In this document: in pieces, positions 26,345-34,461 of the stretch | Layout of the letters: every line of letters begins with the position of its first letter | How positions within the stretch are numbered: position 1 is the first letter of the stretch | Source of the DNA: Opitutia bacterium | GTDB lineage: Bacteria; Verrucomicrobiota; Verrucomicrobiia; Opitutales; Opitutaceae | NCBI GenBank assembly: GCA_947453695.1 | Contig: CANGHW010000036.1 | Coordinates: 1-40,904 of the forward strand | Direction: 5' to 3' | Length of the DNA stretch: 40,904 nucleotides | Translations under genes and position numbers: made by a program | Notes under the pieces: model-generated | The model's input: the letters and a program-made list of their open reading frames with translations, nothing else | Database searches by the model: none | What the model was told of the DNA's origin: nothing

Positions 26345-28924
26345 CTACGATTTTTTTGTAATGAGACGCGGCGCGGTCTCCATTTGGCCGCGGGTGACGC
26401 CGAGTTGATTGATGAGTTTTAGCTCTCGCCAGAGATCGGCCCCGGTGATCTCGCCGGCGATCAGCTGGCGGTAGCGGGTGAGGGTGCGGGTGACTTCCTC
26501 GGCGCTCTCGTTGACGAATTCGACGCGGAAGCTGCGCGCGCCGAGTTCGATCAGCCGCGCGATGTATTCGGCCCCGGTCTGGGCGCGGTTGTTGAAGACG
26601 GTATTGCGGCAGCCGGCGTCGGCCTTGAGCGGGAGTTCGGCGCCGACCCGGTCGCGCAGGGCCACGCGGTGTTTGTCGCAGGGGCGGCCGCAGTCGTGGT
26701 AGTCCTTGCCGGTCGAAAGAAACGCGCAGAACACGCAGTGCTCCATGTGAAACATCGGCATGTGCTGGTGCACGGTGATGTCGAACCACCCGCCAGGAGC
26801 GCCTTGGAGCAGAGCCTCGAGTTGCGTGATGTTGAGATCGTAGCTTGCGGTCACGCGCTCCAGTCCGTGGTGGTGGAGCAGGTAGTCGGCGGTGAGCGGG
26901 TTGGCGATGTTGAGCGAGAAGTCCCCGCGGCGGCGGTCGGCTTTGAAAAAGGCGAGGTGGTCGTGATTGCGGACCAAGTAGCCGTCGGCGTCGGACGAGC
27001 GGACTTGTTTGAGGATCCACTCCTCGCCGGGTTTGAAGATGCGGGGCGGGGCGACCCAGATCGATGCGCTGCGCGCGTCGACGGAGGCTGCGGTGGACTG
27101 GAGTTCACGGAAGCGCGCGACGGCGTCGCGATAGTGCTTCGGGTTTTCGAACTCGCAGTAGAGCGTGCGGGCGCCGGCGGCCCAGGCGGCGTCGAGTTGC
27201 TCGGGGAGGCGGATGACGGCGATGAGCTCGGGTGTGGTGGGTGTCGGCGCGGTCGGGGTGACGGACGCAGTCGGAGTGAGCGTGGAGAGACGGGTGGCGG
27301 AGTCGGTGAGCTGCCAGCGCTGGGGTTGGGCGAGGAGGGATTCGAGGGCGGTGGCGATCTCTCGGCGGAGGCGGTTGAGCTCGCTCAGCGGGATAATCAC
27401 ATCGCCCTCGAGGCGGGAGTGAAGGTCGCCCAGTTTGAACGGGGTGCCGCCGAGGCGGCCGAGCTGATCGCGGAGGCGTTCCGGTGTGAGCGGTTGTTTT
27501 TCGGCGGCCGCGAGCGGGACGGCGGAGGCGAGCTGGACGACGTGCCCCAAGCCATCGTTGGCGATCAACGTGAGCGGCGTGCCCGCGCGGCCGTGCACCT
27601 CGAGGGTGATGGGGCGTTGGTGGCGGATCTTGTCGCCGTCGAAGGTGGCGCGCACCTCGCGGTCGAGCGCGGGGTCGTTGGTTTTCCAGACGAGCTGGCC
27701 GGGGCGCACGCGGCGCCAGTCGATGTCGCCGTGGCCGAAGCGGAGCGTGGCTTCGCCGGTTGCAGCAATGCGATTCTCGACTTGGTAAACGCGTCCGCCT
27801 TCTTCGCGCTCGGCGGGTTTGCCCGCATCGAAGACGACGCCGTCGCCGGGTTTGAGCGGGGCAGCGAGTTGGAGGGTGATGGACTCCTGGTGGACGCGGG
27901 AAATCTCGCCGAGGAAGACGCCGCGCTTGGTGCCGAAGCGAGCGTGCGCGAGTTCCTGATTGTTGATACCGCGGAACCAGCCGGTGTAGAGGCCGCGGGA
28001 GAAACTCATCTCGAGTTCGTAGCGGGCGGCCTGCGGTGCAAATTTTGGCGCGGCGACACTGGTGAGGTCGGCCATCACTTTGTCGAGGGCCTGGCGGTAG
28101 ACGCGGGTGATGCTGGCGACGTATTCGGGGGATTTGAGGCGGCCCTCGATCTTGAGTGACGAGACGCCGGCGCGGATGAGATCAGGGAGGACTTCGAGGC
28201 CGGAGAGGTCTTGCGGACTGAGGAGGTAGCGGCGGTCGCCGAGGGGCACTTGCACGCCATCGGAGATGAGGTCGTAGGGGAGGCGGCAGGCTTGCGCGCA
28301 TTCGCCGCGGTTGGCGGAGCGACCGCCGAGCGATTCACTCGTGAGGCATTGGCCGGAGTGGGCGACGCAGAGGGCGCCGTGCACGAAAACTTCGAGGGGG
28401 AGCTGCACCTCGGCGGCGGCTTGCGCGGCGTTGATCGCGGCGATGTCGGTGAGGGAGTTTTCGCGCGCGAGCACGACGAGTTGCGCGCCGAGGTCGCGGG
28501 CGAAGGCCACGCCGGCGGCGCTCGTGATCGTCATCTGCGTGGAGCAGTGGATCGGAAAATCGGGCGAGAGGCGGCGGATGAGGCGGCAGATGCCGACATC
28601 TTGGACGATCGCGGCGTCGACGCCGCTGGCGATGATCGTGCGGAGGTAGTCCTCGGCGTCGGCGAGCTCGTTCGAGAAGACGAGGGTGTTAAAGGTCACG
28701 TAGCCCCGCACGCCGCGGCGGTGGAGAAACTCCATCAGTGCGGGCAGATCGGCCTGCGTGAAATTCTTGGCCCGCATGCGGGCGTTGAAGCGTTCGAGGC
28801 CGAAGTAGATGGCGTCGGCGCCGTTTTCGATGGCGGCGCGGGCGCATTCCCAATCGCCGGCGGGGGCGAGCAGTTCGGGGCGCCGAAGCGCGGAAGCGGG
28901 CAGGGGGGCGAGAGGAGCGCTCAC
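26345..28924 (-). CDS. U32 family peptidase-like protein (RlhA/TrhP-type), long form with two Cys4 clusters
   Basis: 859 residues from GTG 28924, giving the typical N-terminus (RRPELLAPAGDWECARAAIENGADAIYFG). The first half is a U32 domain with the iron-sulphur signature: HGALCVAHSGQC and SANRGECAQACR (C186, C193, C209, C213). Relatives RlhA and TrhP hydroxylate 23S rRNA C2501 and tRNA U34 using prephenate-derived chemistry. A middle section resembles DUF3656. The C-terminal third holds a second cluster (C730, C733, C745, C749). E. coli RlhA is about 650 residues, so this form carries an extra part. The gene follows the MFS gene by 7 bp and is probably co-transcribed with it. An RNA-modification role is inferred from family. 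Confidence 0.88.
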   Translation of the reverse strand: MSAPLAPLPASALRRPELLAPAGDWECARAAIENGADAIYFGLERFNARMRAKNFTQADLPALMEFLHRRGVRGYVTFNTLVFSNELADAEDYLRTIIASGVDAAIVQDVGICRLIRRLSPDFPIHCSTQMTITSAAGVAFARDLGAQLVVLARENSLTDIAAINAAQAAAEVQLPLEVFVHGALCVAHSGQCLTSESLGGRSANRGECAQACRLPYDLISDGVQVPLGDRRYLLSPQDLSGLEVLPDLIRAGVSSLKIEGRLKSPEYVASITRVYRQALDKVMADLTSVAAPKFAPQAARYELEMSFSRGLYTGWFRGINNQELAHARFGTKRGVFLGEISRVHQESITLQLAAPLKPGDGVVFDAGKPAEREEGGRVYQVENRIAATGEATLRFGHGDIDWRRVRPGQLVWKTNDPALDREVRATFDGDKIRHQRPITLEVHGRAGTPLTLIANDGLGHVVQLASAVPLAAAEKQPLTPERLRDQLGRLGGTPFKLGDLHSRLEGDVIIPLSELNRLRREIATALESLLAQPQRWQLTDSATRLSTLTPTASVTPTAPTPTTPELIAVIRLPEQLDAAWAAGARTLYCEFENPKHYRDAVARFRELQSTAASVDARSASIWVAPPRIFKPGEEWILKQVRSSDADGYLVRNHDHLAFFKADRRRGDFSLNIANPLTADYLLHHHGLERVTASYDLNITQLEALLQGAPGGWFDITVHQHMPMFHMEHCVFCAFLSTGKDYHDCGRPCDKHRVALRDRVGAELPLKADAGCRNTVFNNRAQTGAEYIARLIELGARSFRVEFVNESAEEVTRTLTRYRQLIAGEITGADLWRELKLINQLGVTRGQMETAPRLITKKS

Positions 28925-28931
28925 GGAAAAA

Positions 28932-30206
28932 TCAGGCGACGGCTTCCGTCGGCGGAAGCGGAGTGGCGGGTTTGGGCGGAGCCGGCACGACGACGTGGGG
29001 CGCGGCCTTACTCAAGGCAAACGCGCAGAGCACCGTGAGGCCGAAGAAGCCGACCGCCACGAAGCCGAGGATCGGATAGCCGAAGAGGTGGCCGCTGGCG
29101 TCGCTGGTGACGAAGATACCGGCGATGACGTTGGCGAGCGCGCTTGCGGCCTGCTGGAGCGCCGCGTTTACGCTCATGAAACCGCCGCGGTAGCGGGCTT
29201 GGACGGCGTTGGTGACCATCGTCATCGCCGGAGCAAACCGGCCGGACATGGTGACCATGAAGAGCGCCATCATCACGCAAACGAGGGTGAGGGAAGTCAG
29301 GCCAAGGCGGGTGATGATGACCGCGACGATGCTCGCTCCCACGGAGAGCCAGATGAGCAGGTGGAGGCGATTCATGTGGTCACTGAGCCAGCCAACCAGG
29401 GGCATCGTGATAAAGGTGCAGGCGCCGCCGACCGCGTAGGCGAGGGGGAGCTGGGCATCGGTGAGGCCCATGTTGGCGACCATCGACGGAGCGAGAAAAG
29501 GGATGAGGCAGCCGCCGCCCATGATGAGCACTGCGCCGAGCGCGAGGGCCCGACGATGGATGCCGAGGCTCAAAATCTCCTTCATCTGGCGGATGGGCTC
29601 ATGGCCATGCACCGCCGTGCGCAGATGCGGCAGCACGAGGTAGGCGAGGATCAGATTGGCTGCCGCACAGCCGACGAGCATGAAGAACGGGGCGTGCCAG
29701 CCGAAGTGCCCGGCGAGGATCAGGCCGGCAGGGACGCCGAGCACGGAGGCGACCGGGAAGGCGGACATTACGAAACTCGTGGCGCGACCACGGCGCTCCG
29801 GCGGGATGATGTCGCCGATCATCGCACTCACCAGTGAGCCGGCGAGGCCGCCGAAAGCGCCAGCCGCGAGGCGGGCGACGAGCAGCCAGTGGTGAGTGGG
29901 CGCGAGGCCGCAGGCGAGGGTGGCGAGGCCGAAGCCGGCGTAAGTGACGAGCAGGGCGCGCTTGCGGTCGAAGCGGTCCATGAAGAAGCCGCCGATGAAT
30001 CCGCTCACCGCCGCGGCGATGCCGTAGCAGGCCACGAGATGCGTAAACTGCGCCGGCGTGATGTTGAATACCCGCATCAGCTGCGCGCCGAGCGGCATCA
30101 TAATCATGAAGTCGAGCACGTGCGTAAACTGCACCGCCCCGAGCGCGAGGAGCGTGGCAGTCTCGCGGCCCTTGGGCAGCGCGTGATGTTCGACGACAGC
30201 AGACAT
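28932..30206 (-). CDS. MFS transporter, DHA1-like
   Basis: 424 residues with about twelve hydrophobic segments. The MFS motif between TM2 and TM3 is visible as GGFFMDRFDRKRALL, and VARLAAGAFGGLAGSLVSAMIGDIIPPERRGRATSFVMSA matches TM4 to TM5 of the DHA1 drug/metabolite efflux group. A second motif-like segment, VGWLSDHMNRLHLL, follows the central loop. The C-terminus is a Pro-rich tail. It is flanked upstream by a LysR regulator (41 bp) and downstream by the U32 gene (7 bp), which fits a regulator-efflux unit. The substrate is unknown. Confidence 0.9.
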   Translation of the reverse strand: MSAVVEHHALPKGRETATLLALGAVQFTHVLDFMIMMPLGAQLMRVFNITPAQFTHLVACYGIAAAVSGFIGGFFMDRFDRKRALLVTYAGFGLATLACGLAPTHHWLLVARLAAGAFGGLAGSLVSAMIGDIIPPERRGRATSFVMSAFPVASVLGVPAGLILAGHFGWHAPFFMLVGCAAANLILAYLVLPHLRTAVHGHEPIRQMKEILSLGIHRRALALGAVLIMGGGCLIPFLAPSMVANMGLTDAQLPLAYAVGGACTFITMPLVGWLSDHMNRLHLLIWLSVGASIVAVIITRLGLTSLTLVCVMMALFMVTMSGRFAPAMTMVTNAVQARYRGGFMSVNAALQQAASALANVIAGIFVTSDASGHLFGYPILGFVAVGFFGLTVLCAFALSKAAPHVVVPAPPKPATPLPPTEAVA

Positions 30207-30247
30207 GAAGAAAGTTAGCGTTGGTGCTTTTCGGCAAAGCGCAACGG

Positions 30248-31204
30248 TCAGGACGGGCGATCCGGCGCGGCGGGTTGGGTGCGTTGGCGCGGGAGCCGCG
30301 TGATTTCCGCCCCCTCGCCACTGTGCACCTTGGCATACTCCCGGAGGAGGCTGAGAAACTGTTCGGAGCCTCGGCTTTGGTAGCGTTGGAGGTGCCGGAT
30401 CACCGCTAGTTCGCGGGTGGGAGCCGTGCCGGCGATACGCAGGAAGACCAGATTGTCTTCGTCGTCCGTGGTATGGGCCACTTGCGGGAGGATTGAGATG
30501 CCGAGTCCCATCGAAACAAAGAGCTTCAGGGTCGCGACTTGGGCGCAGCGGTAGCCGATTTTGGGCACGAAATTGTGGTCGCCGAAGAAACCCTGAATCT
30601 GGGTAGCGAGCGTGCTGGAGTCGCCCATCGTGACAAAGGTCTCTTCCGCGAGATCGCCGATATCGATTTCCTGCCGGCTGGCGAAGGGATGGTGCTTTCC
30701 CACGACCAAGAGAAGCGGTTCAGTGAGAAGGGGTTCGACGGACAGGCGGGGGTCTTTGACGGGCAGGGTCACGACGGCCAGATCCACGTCGCCTTCCGCC
30801 ACCAGGCGCACCAAGGCATGCCGGAAGTCTTCGCGGGCGTGGATCTGGAGATTAGGGTGGGTCGTGCGGCATTGAACAATCAGCGGAGCAATGACATACG
30901 GCATGATGGTCGGCACCGCACCGACCACGATCCGGCGGTCGAGGGACGGGTGGTCGCTGAGCTCTTTAGCAGCATTCTCGACCTCAAAGAGGATGCGGCG
31001 GGCCCGTTCGAGGAAGGTTCCGCCGGCTTCGGTGAGCACGGCTTTGCGCCCCAAACGGTGGAAAAGCTTGTGTCCGATCTCGCCCTCCAGATTCAGAATC
31101 TGCTGGCTGAGCGACGGTTGAGAGATGTTGCTGCGCTCGGCGGCGCGGGTGAAGTTGCCGGTCTCAGCGACGGCCACGACGTAGCGGAGTTGGTCCAGTT
31201 CCAT
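30248..31204 (-). CDS. LysR-family regulator, OxyR-like but lacking the redox cysteines
   Basis: 318 residues. N-terminal winged HTH: LDQLRYVVAVAETGNFTRAA, then NISQPSLSQQILNLEGEIGHKLFHR. The effector domain (92-300) is most like OxyR (RIVVGAVPTIMPYVIAPL, GDVDLAVVTLPVKDPRL, LFVSMGLGISILPQ). The two OxyR cysteines (C199 and C208 in E. coli) are replaced: the matching stretch is GDSSTLATQIQGFF. Only C112 and C220 remain. Peroxide sensing by the known disulphide switch is therefore unlikely; a small-molecule ligand is more probable. It is divergent from a 61-residue membrane protein gene and upstream of the MFS gene, the two likeliest targets. Confidence 0.9.
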   Translation of the reverse strand: MELDQLRYVVAVAETGNFTRAAERSNISQPSLSQQILNLEGEIGHKLFHRLGRKAVLTEAGGTFLERARRILFEVENAAKELSDHPSLDRRIVVGAVPTIMPYVIAPLIVQCRTTHPNLQIHAREDFRHALVRLVAEGDVDLAVVTLPVKDPRLSVEPLLTEPLLLVVGKHHPFASRQEIDIGDLAEETFVTMGDSSTLATQIQGFFGDHNFVPKIGYRCAQVATLKLFVSMGLGISILPQVAHTTDDEDNLVFLRIAGTAPTRELAVIRHLQRYQSRGSEQFLSLLREYAKVHSGEGAEITRLPRQRTQPAAPDRPS

Positions 31205-31215
31205 AGGCTGATCAA

Positions 31216-31268
31216 ATAGCAGCGATAGGAACTCACGATTTCAACTATTGAATGAAGTGTCGTATACT
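31216..31268. promoter_or_regulatory. AT-rich divergent promoter region with ATAG/CTAT elements
   Basis: ATAG at 31216 and 31225, CGAT at 31236 and CTAT at 31245 are spaced about 9-11 bp, similar to the quarter-sites of OxyR-type operators. A TATACT (31263-31268) lies 47 bp before the small membrane protein start and may be a -10 box. The region separates the LysR gene from that gene. The match to OxyR consensus is incomplete. Confidence 0.35.
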
Positions 31269-31314
31269 CTGTCCATCGAGACCTGAACGGCCTCGGTAAA
31301 CAAAAGACAAACCT

Positions 31315-31500
31315 ATGAAAAACGACATCATCACCCTAGCGGCCATCCTCGGCGCGATCATCGCGTTTGCCGCGTTTCTGCTTTCTGCCCAGTCCCCGGT
31401 TAGCGTGGAAGCCCTCGTCGGCTACGGCAGCGTCTTGACGCTGCTCGGAGTCGCCGCGTTGGAATACCGCATTAGCTGGCGCGGGCTCTTCGGCCGCTAA
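31315..31500 (+). CDS. small membrane protein, hypothetical
   Basis: 61 residues, ATG 31315. Two hydrophobic segments (about 5-25 and 33-50) separated by SAQSPVSVEAL, ending with a basic tail (EYRISWRGLFGR). No family is recognised. The gene is supported by its position: a promoter-like AT-rich region upstream and a perfect terminator 36 bp after the stop make it a clean single-gene transcript. It is divergent from the LysR gene and may be a target of it. Confidence 0.7.
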   Translation: MKNDIITLAAILGAIIAFAAFLLSAQSPVSVEALVGYGSVLTLLGVAALEYRISWRGLFGR

Positions 31501-31535
31501 GTTAAGGCCGCGAGAGAATAGAAAACCCTGCAACA

Positions 31536-31565
31536 GGGGCCCGGGCAACCGGGCCCCTTTTTATT
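31536..31565 (+). terminator. Rho-independent terminator after the small membrane protein
   Basis: GGGGCCCGG (31536-31544) pairs perfectly with CCGGGCCCC (31549-31557) around a GCAA tetraloop, followed by TTTTTATTTTT. This is the strongest terminator in the window. Confidence 0.93.
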
Positions 31566-31702
31566 TTTGGGGTGGGGCAACGCCCGTCCGGTTCGTTGGT
31601 CGAGGAGAAGAGAGATGAAACTTTCCGCGGATCTGGCGGTTGATTAGACAAATACCGCGCGCGATGACGCTTATCCGGCAAACAACGACCTGCGCTCCCG
31701 GC

Positions 31703-32221
31703 ATGGAGGACGACGCCACCCACAATGACCCTTGGAAATCCTGGTTTCAGCTTTACGGCCCGAAACTGCTGCTCTGCGCCCGCCAGTGGACCCGCTCCCT
31801 GGCCGATGCGGAAGACGTCGTGCAGGAGGCCTTCGTGCGGTTTTGGCGTCACCAGCGCGACCTGCCGGGCGAACCGATGGCCCTCCTCATTACGTCGGTC
31901 CGTCGCGCAGCCCTCGATCTGGCCCGGCGTGAATCGCGACGCACGGCTCGCGAGGAATTTGCCGACGGTGGCCTCGAGGACAACCCGCCTTTGTTTCAGA
32001 TTACGCTGGAGCAGGACGATCGCCGCGACGCCATTGAGGCCGCCCTGCGCCTCCTCCCCGAGGAACAGCGCGAGGTCCTCGTGCTCAAGATTTGGGGCGA
32101 ACTCACCTTTGATCAAATTGCCCAGCAACTCGCGATTCCGGCCAATACCGCGGCCTCGCGTTACCGCTATGCGCTCGCCGCGCTCCGCCAAGCCCTGACC
32201 GCTGCCGACTGCCATGGATGA
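31703..32221 (+). CDS. RNA polymerase ECF sigma factor
   Basis: 172 residues from ATG 31703; ATG 31664 would give 185. The shorter form starts like other sigma factors of this type (NDPWKSWFQLYGPKLLLCARQWTRS). Region 2 is SLADAEDVVQEAFVRFWRHQ. Region 4 is LPEEQREVLVLKIWGELTFDQIAQQL, followed by IPANTAASRYRYALAALRQ, the -35 recognition helix-turn-helix. The group with CARQWTRS is common in Planctomycetes and Verrucomicrobia. The stop overlaps the next gene by 8 bp, so expression with the putative anti-sigma factor is coupled. Confidence 0.93.
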   Translation: MEDDATHNDPWKSWFQLYGPKLLLCARQWTRSLADAEDVVQEAFVRFWRHQRDLPGEPMALLITSVRRAALDLARRESRRTAREEFADGGLEDNPPLFQITLEQDDRRDAIEAALRLLPEEQREVLVLKIWGELTFDQIAQQLAIPANTAASRYRYALAALRQALTAADCHG

Positions 32222-32702
32222 CGAACTTCTCTCCCTCGAAGCCGAACTAAAGAACCTGCGTCCCGCCGCTCCCTCGGCCCGACTGGCCGGGAAAGTCGAG
32301 CGCGCCCTCGCTGAGCCGGCGCCGGTTGCGTTCACGCCGGCGCCCGCGGTGATCGTGCGCCGCCCCTCCCGCGCCTGGTGGCTTTACGCCAGCGCGCTGC
32401 CGGTGGCTGCTGCCGTGACTTTTCTCCTCGTCGTGACTGCGCGCCGGACGCCGCCGGCGCGAGCGGAAGCGGTGGCCGTCGCCGAACCCGCGGCGCCGAT
32501 GTTCAAGCCAGTCGCAGCGGAAAACGTGCTCTATGCCGTGCGCGACGAAGGCCTCGTCACCCTCGACGACGGCACGGCCGCGCGCCGCGAGCGGCTCCAG
32601 TATGTTGACACGATCACTTGGCGGAACCCGCGCACCAACGCCTCGGTGCGCTGGACGGTTCCGCGTGAAGAGGTGCGTGTCGTCCCCGTTAAATTCCAGT
32701 GA
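32214..32702 (+). CDS. putative anti-sigma factor, single-pass membrane protein
   Basis: 162 residues. Short N-terminal cytoplasmic part (MDDELLSLEAELKNLRPAAP, then SARLAGKVERALAE), one transmembrane segment at about 55-75 (WWLYASALPVAAAVTFLLVV), and a periplasmic domain of about 85 residues. No zinc-binding HxxxCxxC is present, so it is not a ZAS-type anti-sigma. The call rests on the overlap with the sigma gene and the topology. The N-terminal 50 residues would have to bind the sigma factor. Confidence 0.65.
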   Translation: MDDELLSLEAELKNLRPAAPSARLAGKVERALAEPAPVAFTPAPAVIVRRPSRAWWLYASALPVAAAVTFLLVVTARRTPPARAEAVAVAEPAAPMFKPVAAENVLYAVRDEGLVTLDDGTAARRERLQYVDTITWRNPRTNASVRWTVPREEVRVVPVKFQ

Positions 32703-32746
32703 TCCCACCACGATCCCAAACCTTAACCTGCAGCCCGATCTATTTC

Positions 32747-33820
32747 ATGAAACCCTCCCTTCGTCTCCTCCTCTCCACTCTTTCCGCCGGCGCGCTGTGG
32801 CCGCTGGTGGCCGCCGAGCCGGCCGCGGCCGATGCCCCCAAGGAAAGGAAAGAAATCCGCGTCATCACCTCCACCACGGGTGAGCGCGGGCCGGGCAGCG
32901 GCAGCCCCGCGGGGCCGAATGGCCCGGTGTCCCGCCCCAACCTGCGTTTGCTGGCGCCCGCGGAAATGGAATCCGTGACCTATCTCGGCGTGGAGACCTC
33001 GCCCACCTCGCCGACGCTGGTGGCCCAGCTCTCGCTCCCCGAGGGCTCCGGCCTCGTCGTCAACCAGGTCATCCCGCAAAGCCCCGCGGCCGGCGTGCTG
33101 AAGCCGCACGACATCCTCCTCAAGCTCGACGACCAGATTCTCATCGAGCAACGCCAACTCGCCGTGCTCGTGCGCAATCATCAGGCGGGCGACGAGGTCA
33201 CGCTCACCTACCTGCGCGCCGGCAAGCAAGCGACGGCCAAAGTGAAGCTCGCCAAGCACGATGCGCCGAAACTCTCGGCGGTGTTTGAGTCCGCCGGCCC
33301 CGCTGCGACCCGCGAGCGCATGCTCGCCGCCGGTGGCTTCGACCTGCAGGCCGCGCTGCCCGACGGCGTGCACAATCGCGACGAAGTGAACCGCGTGCTC
33401 TCGATGATCGATGCCGCGGGTGGCAACGGCCCGCGCCGGGTGGAGATCTTTGGCGCCGGTCCCGGCGACCGCAATGTGAGCGTGACGGTGAACACGCGCA
33501 ACAGTCGCATCCGCTCCGACGACGAAGGCGGCTCGCTCGAGCTCACGATCAATCAAGGGAAGAAGGAACTCGTGGCGAAGAACGCGAAGGGCGAGCAGAT
33601 CTTCGCGGGGCCGGTCAACACGCCGGAAGAGCGCAAGGCGCTGCCGGACGATGTGCGCACCCGGCTCGAAAAACTCGAGGATATGAAGCAGTTCAGCTTC
33701 AAGACCGACGGCGACTTTCAAGGGGCGGAGACCAAGGTGCTCCGCCCGCGCGGTCAGGGCATCTCCCTCCCGGAGGCGGTCACACCGATGTCGGCGGCGC
33801 GGTCGACGTTGTTTTTCTGA
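32747..33820 (+). CDS. secreted PDZ-domain protein
   Basis: 357 residues from ATG 32747; the GTG at 32699 would add 16 residues ahead of the signal peptide. Signal peptide at 1-23 (LLLSTLSAGALWPLVAAEP). A low-complexity Gly/Pro stretch is followed by a PDZ domain at about 75-165 (YLGVETSPTSP, GSGLVVNQVIPQSPAAGVLKPHDILLKLDD). No trypsin-like protease domain and no HDS triad is seen. The C-terminal 190 residues are charged and unrecognised. It follows the sigma/anti-sigma pair by 44 bp and so may sense misfolded envelope proteins or be the main product of the sigma regulon. Confidence 0.8.
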   Translation: MKPSLRLLLSTLSAGALWPLVAAEPAAADAPKERKEIRVITSTTGERGPGSGSPAGPNGPVSRPNLRLLAPAEMESVTYLGVETSPTSPTLVAQLSLPEGSGLVVNQVIPQSPAAGVLKPHDILLKLDDQILIEQRQLAVLVRNHQAGDEVTLTYLRAGKQATAKVKLAKHDAPKLSAVFESAGPAATRERMLAAGGFDLQAALPDGVHNRDEVNRVLSMIDAAGGNGPRRVEIFGAGPGDRNVSVTVNTRNSRIRSDDEGGSLELTINQGKKELVAKNAKGEQIFAGPVNTPEERKALPDDVRTRLEKLEDMKQFSFKTDGDFQGAETKVLRPRGQGISLPEAVTPMSAARSTLFF

Positions 33821-33938
33821 TGCGCTTCTGTGTCAGGCGCCCGCTCGGCTGGTCCTGCTCAGGCGCTTTGGCAGAGTGCACCGGGAGCGCGCGCATGCTC
33901 CGCGCACGTGACTATGCTCACGATTTCCTGGATCGCTC

Positions 33939-34388
33939 TTACGGCTCGACGCGTTTCCAGCGGCCGGCGATGCGGGCGGCTTCGCCGGCGGGGGCCCAGA
34001 TGACGAGGGCGCGCGCGCCGCTGGGGCCGGTCTTGTGGCGGACCTTGTCGGGCGGGCGGACCGTGCCGATCATGCCGGCCGAGAGCTTGATGCTCTTCCC
34101 ATTCACGACGTGCTCAAGTTCGCCCTCGAGGACGTAGAAGGTTTCCGTGGTGCCGTGCGCATGCTCGCCGGAATCGCTGTTGGGCACGAAGGTGATTTCG
34201 GCCATCTCGAGCTCAGTGCCGCCAAAGCCAGCTTGATCCAGCAGGATTCGCATTTTGGTGCCCGTGGCATTTTGAAAAACGTCGCCCCGGGCGATGGGCA
34301 CGGGCGGGGAGGCGGGGCGGGCAGCGTCTGCGCTCCAGCCGAGACCGGCGAGGAGGGTGAAAGAAAACGAGGTGAGGAGGAGCTTCAT
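33939..34388 (-). CDS. secreted cupin-domain protein
   Basis: 149 residues, signal peptide 1-22 (LLTSFSFTLLAGLGWSADA). One cupin_2 barrel: GEHAHGTTETFYVLEGELEHVV gives metal ligands H76, H78 and E82, and H118 (KVRHKTGP) completes a typical 3-His-1-Glu set. Such single-domain cupins act as small-molecule binders, dioxygenases or isomerases; the function here is open. Exported cupins are less common than cytoplasmic ones. It is transcribed leftward after the GNAT gene with a 73-bp gap. Confidence 0.82.
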   Translation of the reverse strand: MKLLLTSFSFTLLAGLGWSADAARPASPPVPIARGDVFQNATGTKMRILLDQAGFGGTELEMAEITFVPNSDSGEHAHGTTETFYVLEGELEHVVNGKSIKLSAGMIGTVRPPDKVRHKTGPSGARALVIWAPAGEAARIAGRWKRVEP

Positions 34389-34461
34389 GGGAGAGAGGGG
34401 ATGCTTTGATTCAGCTCTGCGCTGGTGGGCCGGGCGAGGCTGGAATGTCGGGAGACGACAA

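Noticed and set aside
26669..29837. Long plus-strand open frames (up to 496 codons) opposite the U32 and MFS genes
   Set aside because: They are antisense shadows in GC-rich DNA: composition is Gly/Val/Glu/Asp-biased without domain motifs, while the minus-strand frames have full family signatures.
33876..33907. Hairpin between the PDZ and cupin genes (GGAGC/GCTCC inside GTGC/GCAC)
   Set aside because: Convergent position fits a terminator, but there is an internal loop and no T-run on either strand.
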